From contig WGCR01000254.1 in NCBI GenBank assembly GCA_015493675.1, forward strand, positions 1-7,178: DNA of 7,178 bases, read 5' to 3'. The position numbers were made by a program, and so were the translations under genes. Shown one piece after another: positions 1 through 4,929 of the stretch; within the stretch, counting starts at the first letter, position 1, and every line of letters starts with the position of its first letter. The stretch comes from Anaerolineae bacterium. GTDB taxonomy: Bacteria > Chloroflexota > Anaerolineae > J102. The notes below the pieces were generated by a model that ran no database searches, was not told where the DNA came from, and saw only the letters and a list, made by a program, of their open reading frames with translations.

Positions 1-422
1 TAGCGGGCCTGCACGTTGGGCACGCCGGGCGCTGAGCCCACGCCCAGCACCGCGGCCACGCCCGCCTGACGAAAGCGCTCATCGAGTTGCAATTGCTTGC
101 GGGTGGTGTGGAAGAGCCCGCCCAGGTCCACGTAGGGCGTGCGGGCCTGGATGCAGGCTTCCATCACGGGCAGGTTGGTGTAGTAGACGGTGGCGTTGAC
201 CACCGCGTCCACGTCTTTCAGCGCTTCCACCAGCGCCTCGTGATCCCGCAGATCGATGGATGCGACGCTGATTTTCGGGCTTCCGATGAAGTCGGCCACG
301 GCTTGTGCGGCCTCGGGATTCAGATCGGCAATGATCACCTCGTCGACGCGGGGATCATTGGCCAGTGTTTGTACGGCGATGCCGCCCATTTTGCCGGCGC
401 CGCCTAATACGAGTATTTTCAT
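1..422 (-). CDS. Saccharopine dehydrogenase-like NAD(P)-binding protein, copy 1 (partial, N-terminal 140 residues)
   Basis: The gene begins at ATG 420-422 and runs off the left edge, so only the N-terminal 140 residues are visible. It opens with a Rossmann nucleotide-binding segment, MKILVLGGAGKMGG, which has a complete GxGxxG. An acidic residue at the end of the second strand (VIIADLN, Asp33) fits NAD rather than NADP preference. Further on are DAVVNATVYYTNLPVMEAC and GVGSAPGVPN, both typical of the saccharopine dehydrogenase / homospermidine synthase-like family. It is a diverged paralogue of the gene at 4930-6087: same MK-LVLGGAG start, same V-N-----L-V--AC-----PYVDL-like block, and GVGSAPGVPN against GVGATPGQTN. 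No clear Shine-Dalgarno precedes the ATG, because a repeat array (433-458) ends 10 bp upstream and may have displaced the original leader. It is the last visible gene of the minus-strand operon. The family is clear; the substrate is unknown. Confidence 0.85.
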   Translation of the reverse strand, partial: MKILVLGGAGKMGGIAVQTLANDPRVDEVIIADLNPEAAQAVADFIGSPKISVASIDLRDHEALVEALKDVDAVVNATVYYTNLPVMEACIQARTPYVDLGGLFHTTRKQLQLDERFRQAGVAAVLGVGSAPGVPNVQAR

Positions 423-432
423 GATTTTTCAA

Positions 433-458
433 CACGGAGACACAGAGGACACGGAGAA
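433..458 (+). repeat. Left inverted repeat of cassette 1 (CACGGAGA-type units)
   Basis: Three short units are joined here: CACGGAGA, CACAGAGGA, CACGGAGAA. The reverse complement of 984-1009 matches this arm with a single difference (A/G at the twelfth base). The outer edge is 10 bp upstream of the ATG at 422 of the downstream dehydrogenase gene. The AT-rich bases just inside the arm (459-467) resemble those inside the other arm. Confidence 0.9.
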
Positions 459-510
459 AATTAAAAGGGAGATTTGAAGTATTTCCGTGCCACCATGTCA
501 GAGAGAAGGA

Positions 511-888
511 TTAAAGAACGCGCCTGATGATCCCTTTTTTGAGGACAGGCACATTGAAGTTGATAAGCAATCCTACTGGACAGGATGCAAGTTTCATGTA
601 TGTGAGGAGTTGAGCCTCATGAATGGGAAGAAGTTTTTCGATGGCTTTGAGTTCGAGAACCACTCGGTTTGCTACGATGAAATCTGCGCGAAAATTGGCA
701 TCCAGCGCCTCGCCTTTGTACTGAACCGGGATGTTCACTTCACGACGGAAAGGGATGCCGCGCAGGGCCAACTCCCGAGCTAGACTAACCTGATAAACCG
801 ACTCCAACAGGCCCGACCCGATATGTTTGTGCACCTCGATGGCCGCGCCAATAATTTGCCAGGTCAATTTCTCATCGCGAAGAGTCAT
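511..888 (-). CDS. GxxExxY-family PD-(D/E)XK nuclease-like protein, copy 1
   Basis: This is a complete 125-residue member of the GxxExxY family (Pfam PF13366, PD-(D/E)XK superfamily), about the usual family length. The naming motif is GLLESVY (Gly26, Glu29, Tyr32). The other superfamily positions are present: His20, Asp69 in FRADF, Glu79-Leu-Lys81 as the ExK motif, and Gln93-xxx-Tyr97 in HEAQLLTY, which resembles motif III of RecB/Cas4-type nucleases. All likely metal-binding residues are retained, so it could be an active nuclease; the function of the family is not established. The frame stays open upstream to a GTG at 919-921, but those codons lie in repeat sequence. ATG 886-888 gives the family-typical start (MTLRDEKLTWQIIGAAIEVH). 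It lies inside an inverted-repeat frame, between the AOR gene and the downstream dehydrogenase gene, on their strand. Confidence 0.88.
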   Translation of the reverse strand: MTLRDEKLTWQIIGAAIEVHKHIGSGLLESVYQVSLARELALRGIPFRREVNIPVQYKGEALDANFRADFIVANRVVLELKAIEKLLPIHEAQLLTYMKLASCPVGLLINFNVPVLKKGIIRRVL

Positions 889-898
889 CTCGACAATC

Positions 899-955
899 TC
901 ACAAACGCCCAGCGGAGACACAGAGCAAGCGAAGAGCAGTACTGCAGTTGTTCAT
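899..955 (-). CDS. Possible 18-residue leader peptide ahead of GxxExxY copy 1
   Basis: ATG 953-955 is preceded by GGAGG with 8 bases of spacing, a better ribosome site than the one in front of the GxxExxY start. It encodes MNNCSTALRLLCVSAGRL and ends at TGA 899-901, ten bases before ATG 886-888. Translation ending there could deliver ribosomes to the weakly preceded nuclease-like gene. The GGAGG comes from repeat-type sequence (cctccgtg) and the peptide resembles nothing I know, so chance is a serious alternative. Confidence 0.2.
   Translation of the reverse strand: MNNCSTALRLLCVSAGRL
913..925 (+). repeat. Internal partial copy of the cassette 1 repeat
   Basis: CGGAGACACAGAG here is identical to 435-447 of the left arm and lies in the same direction. 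It sits just upstream of the GxxExxY start, inside the possible leader peptide. A further fragment (CTCCGTG) is at 965-971. These fragments suggest that the array has been rearranged or eroded. Confidence 0.7.
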
Positions 956-983
956 GGAAATTTCCTCCGTGAACCACTTTAAG

Positions 984-1009
984 TTCTCCGTGTCCTCCGT
1001 GTCTCCGTG
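984..1009 (-). repeat. Right inverted repeat of cassette 1
   Basis: Read on the minus strand this is CACGGAGA, CACGGAGGA, CACGGAGAA, matching the left arm at 433-458 in 25 of 26 bases. Its outer edge is 6 bp from the stop codon of the AOR gene (1016-1018). Confidence 0.9.
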
Positions 1010-1015
1010 GTGAAT

Positions 1016-2890
1016 TTAATGCAGTGCAATCCACTCCAAACCCAACGCGGCCAGCTTCTCGGGCGTCGGCACGCCGTTCTCATCCCAGCCGGCCATCTCG
1101 TAATACCAATCCTTGGCCTGCTCCAGCTCTTCGGGCGTGAGATGGATGCCCTCGCTGCGACCGCCCTTGAGGGGTTTGTAGAGCTTCTTGGGCAGAGAAT
1201 CGTCGTCGCGGGTGAAGCCCTCGCGGACGTTGAAGGCCCGCAGCATGTTCAGCACCCGCTCGCCGATCTCCTGAATGCCTTCGATGCCGATATCCCAGCC
1301 CAGGGTGACCTGCACCAGCTCGGCCAACTGGTCGGGCCCATAGAGATGCCAGGAGGGGCCAAATACGAACTGGCAGATGTTGAAGCTGTTCAGGGCCATG
1401 TAGAGCTTCTCGGTGGTCAGGGCGAAGTTCACCTTCTCTTTGTTCAGGACTTTGGTGGGCTGCGGATCGCCCAGGCCCAGCATGGCCATGCGCTCGGGAT
1501 ACCACTTCCAGGAGGGATCGTGCTCGCTGGATTGATGATCAGCGCCGTAGGGATTCACCGCGTAGATGAGGCCCAGGGAGCGCTTGACCTGGGGCATGTG
1601 CGCGGGCATCTCCTGCTTCTTCACCGCCACCACCAGGTCTTGGGCCTTTTCGCCGAATTTCTCCGCGGCCCGGGCCGAGCCTTCGGCCAGAATGTCGCCG
1701 AAGCCTTCGCGCTTCGCGATCTTCTCCACCATGGTCACCATGGCCTCCGCGTTGCCAAAGGTCAGGCACACGCCGTCGGTGTCCTTTTTGGTGATGTATC
1801 CATGTTCGAACGCATCCATGGCCCAGGCAATGGTAGCGCCGCAGGAGATGGTGTCCATGCCGTACATGTTGCACAGCTCGTTGGCGTAGGCCACCGCCTC
1901 GATGTCGTCTACGTTGCAGTAGGAGCCAAAGGTGGCCAGGGTTTCATACTCGGGCCCGCCATACTTTGGATTCAGCTTGTAGCGGTTTTCGGCCTCGACC
2001 ACGCGCTTGCAGCGCACAGTGCAGGCGTAGCAGGTGTCCCGCGCCGTGAGGATGGTGTCGTGCATGTGGTGGCCCGAGATCTCGTGAGCGCAGGCGAAAT
2101 AGCCGCTATCCCAGTTGTGGGTGGTCAGCCCGCCGCCCTTGCTCTGGCCCTTGACGATCTCGGCCGTGCCCAGCAGACCCATGCCGTAGATGTCGGAATC
2201 GGGAAACTCCTTGACGCCCCATTTGGTCAATTGGGTGAGACCTTTGGGATCGGCGAACTTGGCGTTCCTCTTGCTGCCGCGCACCACCACCGCTTTCAGA
2301 TTTTTGCTGGCCATGACCGCGCCCATGCCGGTGCGGCCATTGGCCCGATTGGCGTTGGTGATGACCGCGGCGAAGCGCACGCCCTGTTCGCCCGCGGGGC
2401 CCACCTGGGCGATGTGAACCCGTTTGTCCCCCAACTCCTCTCTGATGATGTCCTCCACCTCGCCCGTGACCTTGCCCCACAGATGCGAAGCATCTCGCAG
2501 CTCGGCCTGGCCCTCTTTCACCCACAGATAGACCGGTTTGGGCGCTTTGCCGTGGAAGACGAACGCGTCGAAGCCTGCGAACTTCATCTCGGCGGGGAAG
2601 AACCCGCCCGACTGGGAATCGCCCACCGCGCCCGTCAGGGGCGATTTGGCGTTGATGGTGAGACGGCTCTGGCCTGAGATGGGCGCGCCTGTGGGGCCGC
2701 TGATGGCGAAGGTGAGGGTGTTTTCGGACGCCAGGGGATCGACGCCCGCGGGCGAATGCTTGAGCAGGTAATACAGCCCGAAGCCCGTGCCGCCCGCGTA
2801 TTTGCGGTAGAAGTCCTCGGGCGGCGTCTCCACCTCCAAACGACCATCGTCGAGATAAACGTGTAAAATCTTGCCGGTGTATCCGTACAT
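1016..2890 (-). CDS. aor: Tungsten-pterin aldehyde:ferredoxin oxidoreductase
   Basis: This enzyme oxidises aldehydes to carboxylic acids and passes the electrons to ferredoxin, using a tungsten bis-pterin cofactor and a [4Fe-4S] cluster; it is expected in the cytoplasm of an anaerobe. The start is ATG 2888-2890, five bases after a perfect GGAGG. The TTG one codon upstream would lie too close to that site. The protein is 624 residues, about the usual family length. The N-terminal cofactor-binding domain (about 4-205) includes YAGGTGFG and NANRANGRTGMGAVMASKNLK. The C-terminal domains (about 210-615) carry the cluster ligands Cys287, Cys290 and Cys294 (CYACTVRC), with Cys506 (NICQF) as the expected fourth ligand. 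Glu314 (GGPEYE) and His452 (GADHQ) match the catalytic Glu and His of Pyrococcus AOR. It lies between two repeat-framed cassettes in an operon with a PLP enzyme and two dehydrogenases, so its aldehyde is probably an amino-acid-derived one (inference). Confidence 0.95.
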   Translation of the reverse strand: MYGYTGKILHVYLDDGRLEVETPPEDFYRKYAGGTGFGLYYLLKHSPAGVDPLASENTLTFAISGPTGAPISGQSRLTINAKSPLTGAVGDSQSGGFFPAEMKFAGFDAFVFHGKAPKPVYLWVKEGQAELRDASHLWGKVTGEVEDIIREELGDKRVHIAQVGPAGEQGVRFAAVITNANRANGRTGMGAVMASKNLKAVVVRGSKRNAKFADPKGLTQLTKWGVKEFPDSDIYGMGLLGTAEIVKGQSKGGGLTTHNWDSGYFACAHEISGHHMHDTILTARDTCYACTVRCKRVVEAENRYKLNPKYGGPEYETLATFGSYCNVDDIEAVAYANELCNMYGMDTISCGATIAWAMDAFEHGYITKKDTDGVCLTFGNAEAMVTMVEKIAKREGFGDILAEGSARAAEKFGEKAQDLVVAVKKQEMPAHMPQVKRSLGLIYAVNPYGADHQSSEHDPSWKWYPERMAMLGLGDPQPTKVLNKEKVNFALTTEKLYMALNSFNICQFVFGPSWHLYGPDQLAELVQVTLGWDIGIEGIQEIGERVLNMLRAFNVREGFTRDDDSLPKKLYKPLKGGRSEGIHLTPEELEQAKDWYYEMAGWDENGVPTPEKLAALGLEWIALH

Positions 2891-2895
2891 CAAAA

Positions 2896-2900
2896 CCTCC
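2896..2900 (-). promoter_or_regulatory. Shine-Dalgarno site of the AOR gene
   Basis: GGAGG on the minus strand stands five bases before ATG 2888-2890. It decides the start against the TTG at 2891-2893. It lies in the short stretch (2891-2913) between the AOR start and cassette 2, so the insertion spared the ribosome site. Confidence 0.85.
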
Positions 2901-2913
2901 TATTCAATGTTAT

Positions 2914-2949
2914 GCCACGAAGGCACAAAGAAGAAGCAAAGACACGAAG
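2914..2949 (+). repeat. Left array of cassette 2 (CACGAAGG-type units)
   Basis: The 36-base stretch begins GCCACGAAGGCAC and ends AAGACACGAAG. It matches the reverse complement of 3444-3477 at both ends, with a few changes and a two-base length difference in the middle. It starts 23 bp upstream of the AOR ATG. Confidence 0.85.
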
Positions 2950-2972
2950 AAAAATCAAAAAAGGTAGATGGA

Positions 2973-3389
2973 TTATCGTACAATGCGTCGAATGCCATAT
3001 TTTAAGAGAGGCGATTGGAAGTTTATCAGAAAACCCAGGCGAAGCCCAGTCGCCTGAAGATAGGCGATCAATTGGGCTTCATGCACTGAGATAAATTTTT
3101 CCACCGCCTTGACTTCGACTATAACTTTCTCATCCACCACAATATCGAGCCGTTGGCGACCCAGCAGATGTCCTCGGTAGTACACCTCGACAGGCTTTTG
3201 GCGGATGAAAGGAATACCCTGGCTCGCCAACTCGATACAGAGGGCTTCCTCGTAAAACTTTTCAAGAAATCCTGGTCCCAACTGTTTGTGCACCTGAAAG
3301 GCGGCATCCAGCACCTGCTTGCCAGCAGTCTCGATCGGCTCTGGCAAAGACTCGTATCCTTTGCGGGACCAGGATTTTCCTGTCATCAT
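2973..3389 (-). CDS. GxxExxY-family PD-(D/E)XK nuclease-like protein, copy 2
   Basis: This is a complete 138-residue GxxExxY protein. The motif is GFLEKFY (Gly40, Glu43, Tyr46). His34, Asp82 (QRLDIVV), Glu92-Val-Lys94 as ExK, and Gln106-xxx-Tyr110 (HEAQLIAY) complete the PD-(D/E)XK/RecB-like set, so the active site looks intact. Aligned by eye with the copy at 511-888 it is roughly 45% identical over about 113 residues, so the two are old paralogues or separate arrivals rather than a recent duplication. The start is ATG 3387-3389, five bases after AAGGAG; the ATG at 3384-3386 is also possible. An upstream TTG at 3414-3416 lies in the repeat and is unlikely. The first 20 or so residues (TGKSWSRKGYESLPEPIE) are longer than in copy 1. 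It runs with the operon, between aminotransferase and AOR. The biological role of the family is not established. Confidence 0.88.
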   Translation of the reverse strand: MMTGKSWSRKGYESLPEPIETAGKQVLDAAFQVHKQLGPGFLEKFYEEALCIELASQGIPFIRQKPVEVYYRGHLLGRQRLDIVVDEKVIVEVKAVEKFISVHEAQLIAYLQATGLRLGFLINFQSPLLKYGIRRIVR

Positions 3390-3394
3390 TCTTT

Positions 3395-3400
3395 CTCCTT
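3395..3400 (-). promoter_or_regulatory. Shine-Dalgarno site of GxxExxY copy 2, at the inner edge of the repeat
   Basis: AAGGAG on the minus strand lies five bases before ATG 3387-3389 and directly continues the repeat array (CACGAAG then AAGGAG). The cassette therefore appears to carry its own translation signal joined to its repeat arm. Confidence 0.7.
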
Positions 3401-3479
3401 CTTCGTGTCTTCGCAATCTTCGTGGCTTCGTGGCTATACTTTTCTTCGTGTCTTCGCAACCTTCGTGCCTTCGTGGCTA
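3401..3479 (-). repeat. Right array of cassette 2: tandem 36-base units, 43-bp period
   Basis: Positions 3401-3436 and 3444-3479 are 36-base units matching at 34 of 36 positions, separated by 7 bases. On the minus strand each begins TAGCCACGAAG and ends GAAGACACGAAG. The reverse complement resembles 2914-2949, so the cassette has inverted ends with one end duplicated. The first three minus-strand bases of the outer unit are the stop codon of the aminotransferase gene. Confidence 0.9.
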
Positions 3480-4787
3480 CGCCTTTGCCGCCTTCACCGA
3501 TTCCTCGAACGCATTCAGTGTGTAATCCACATCCTCCTCGCTGAGCGCGTAGCACAGGAACCAGGGCTCGCGGCCGTCGGAGTCGGGTTGCACGCCGCGG
3601 GCGATGAGCTCCATGGAGATGGCCTCGTACAGATCGCCGTCCCCTTCCAGATAGCCGCGGAAATCAGTGGGCATTTCTTCGCTGCCCATGAACAAACTGA
3701 ACATGGCGGGAGCGCCCGTCACCACGTGGGGAATGCCGGCGTCGTTGAGAATGCCATCGATGCCGTCCATCAGCCGCTGCCCGCGCTTATTGATGGTCTC
3801 GATCACCGGCTCTTCTTCCAGCGTTTGCAGGGTGGCCGCCGCGGCCGCCACGGCCACGCCGTTGCCCGAGTAGGTGCCGCCGTGGGCCATCGCCCCGGGC
3901 TGGATGGTCATCATCACCTCTTCCTTGCCCGCAATGGCCGCCACCGGGAAGCCGTTGCCCATGGCCTTGGCGTAAGTGGCCAGGTCGGCCTTGATGCCGA
4001 AGTATTCCTGGGCGCCGCCATTGGCCAGACGGAAACCGGTCTTCACCTCGTCAAAGATGAGCACGATGCCGTATTTTTCGGTGAGTTCGCGCATCTTTTC
4101 CAGATAGCCGGGCACAGGGAAGATGCCCGCAGCATTGCCCAGCACCGGCTCCACGATCACCGCCGCGATGTCATGCCACTTGGTGGCAATGGTCTCTTCC
4201 AGGCGCTCGAAATCGTTGAAGGGCAGGTTGAGCACATATTGATTGATGCCCAGGGGAATGCCACTGGTGGTGGCGGCGGAGATGGGGCTGCGGCGGGAGC
4301 CCAACATGCGGCTGTTGGCCGAGGCCGTGCTGTACATGAAGTAGTCCACCTGACCGTGATAGCAGCCCTCGAACTTGATGAACTTTTCACGGTTGGTGTA
4401 GGCCCGGGCGATGCGCAGCGCGTGCATGGTCGCCTCGGAGCCGGTATTGGTCAAACGCACCTTGTCGTTGCCCGTCATGCGGGTCAGACGCTCCGCCACC
4501 TCGATCTCCAACGGCGTCGTCCAGGCGAAGACAGTGCCATTGCCGATGGTTTCCTTCACTCGCTCCACCACCGCATCGTAGCCATGGCCCAGGATGATGG
4601 GGCCAAAGCCCAGGCGATAGTCGATGTAGCGCTTGCCGTCCATGTCCCACACATACGCACCCTTGCCGCCCTTCACCACCAGGGTGTCTTCATCGCCCCA
4701 ATAGCGGAAGTTGGAATTGACGCCATACGGCATAACTTTGGAAGCTCGCTGGAAATACTCTCGGGTTTTCGGTCCTTGCATGCTCAT
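3477..4787 (-). CDS. Class III PLP aminotransferase, glutamate-1-semialdehyde 2,1-aminomutase-like
   Basis: This is a complete 436-residue fold-type I PLP enzyme. Signature regions resemble HemL-type aminomutases: GKGAYVWDMDGKRYIDY (43-57), GPIILGHG (62-69), NTGSEATMHALRIARAYT (114-131) and KFEGCYHGQVD (138-148). Asp246 in IFDEVKTGFR should pair with the pyridine nitrogen, and Lys274 in TYAKAMGNGFP is the expected Schiff-base lysine. HemL usually has SGTEA where this protein has TGSEA. No other tetrapyrrole gene is nearby, so a catabolic amino-group transfer or 2,1-shift is more likely than haem synthesis (inference). The start ATG 4785-4787 follows AGGAG (4799-4803) with 11 bases of spacing; the ATG two codons later would be too far. 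The stop TAG is the first triplet of the adjoining repeat, so the native C-terminus may have been slightly altered. It would feed an aldehyde to the downstream AOR if it deaminates a terminal amine. Confidence 0.88.
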   Translation of the reverse strand: MSMQGPKTREYFQRASKVMPYGVNSNFRYWGDEDTLVVKGGKGAYVWDMDGKRYIDYRLGFGPIILGHGYDAVVERVKETIGNGTVFAWTTPLEIEVAERLTRMTGNDKVRLTNTGSEATMHALRIARAYTNREKFIKFEGCYHGQVDYFMYSTASANSRMLGSRRSPISAATTSGIPLGINQYVLNLPFNDFERLEETIATKWHDIAAVIVEPVLGNAAGIFPVPGYLEKMRELTEKYGIVLIFDEVKTGFRLANGGAQEYFGIKADLATYAKAMGNGFPVAAIAGKEEVMMTIQPGAMAHGGTYSGNGVAVAAAAATLQTLEEEPVIETINKRGQRLMDGIDGILNDAGIPHVVTGAPAMFSLFMGSEEMPTDFRGYLEGDGDLYEAISMELIARGVQPDSDGREPWFLCYALSEEDVDYTLNAFEESVKAAKA

Positions 4788-4857
4788 GGTTGAATGTTCT
4801 CCTGATGAATGATTGGATGTGTGAATTTTGTCGGTTGAAAAATGGAATCGATATGTA

Positions 4858-4926
4858 GAAGACGATAGACGGACGACGATGGACGATTGCAGTCCAGCCG
4901 TCTATTGTCCATCGTCCATCGTCTTC
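4858..4926. repeat. Long imperfect inverted repeat (GACGATGG-type units) between two operon genes
   Basis: The 69-bp element starts GAAGACGAT and ends ATCGTCTTC, with further pairing inside (about 70% of positions by eye). Its 3' arm holds two successive ATCGTCC-type units. It begins 3 bp after the stop codon (4930-4932) of the dehydrogenase gene. The rest of the 142-bp gap (4788-4857) contains only the ribosome site of the aminotransferase gene. The hairpin could stabilise or attenuate the operon mRNA. There is no U-tract typical of a terminator. Confidence 0.75.
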
Positions 4927-4929
4927 TTC

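Larger units (their letters stand above)
433..1009. mobile_element. Candidate repeat-framed GxxExxY cassette 1
   Basis: This 577-bp block lies between two 26-bp inverted repeats (433-458 and 984-1009) that match at 25 of 26 positions. It holds one complete gene (511-888, minus) and a short internal copy of the repeat (913-925). It fills almost the whole gap between the AOR stop (1016-1018) and the start of the next gene (420-422), leaving only 6 and 10 bp outside. Removing it would leave a normal tight operon junction. GC by hand count over 541-840 is about 51%, against about 62% in the AOR gene (one line, 1261-1320). I see no convincing target-site duplication and no transposase, so calling it mobile is inference. 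Confidence 0.45.
2914..3479. mobile_element. Candidate repeat-framed GxxExxY cassette 2
   Basis: This 566-bp block has a CACGAAGG-type array at 2914-2949 and an inverted, duplicated array at 3401-3479, enclosing one complete GxxExxY gene (2973-3389, minus). It fills the gap between the aminotransferase gene, whose stop codon (3477-3479) lies in the repeat, and the ribosome site of the AOR gene (2896-2900). GC by hand count over 3001-3180 is about 48%, well below the neighbours. The layout copies cassette 1, with a different repeat family and a diverged gene. No transposase or clear target-site duplication is visible. Confidence 0.45.

Noticed and set aside
433..1009. CRISPR array
   Set aside because: The repeats are few, inverted rather than regularly spaced direct copies, and the space between them is a coding gene rather than spacers.
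1007..2677. 556-codon open frame on the plus strand
   Set aside because: It is the mirror of the AOR gene in GC-rich sequence; the product is rich in His, Gly and Ala with no domain pattern, while the minus strand encodes a full motif-complete AOR.
433..3479. Target-site duplications around the two cassettes
   Set aside because: Only a TA dinucleotide near both ends of cassette 2 and nothing at cassette 1; too short to be meaningful.
3477..4787. Assigning the aminotransferase as the haem-pathway hemL
   Set aside because: The fold and motifs are similar, but TGSEA differs from the usual SGTEA and no tetrapyrrole gene is nearby.
3153..4793. 546-codon open frame on the plus strand
   Set aside because: It runs antisense through both the GxxExxY copy 2 gene and the aminotransferase gene, crosses the repeat array, and has low-complexity composition.
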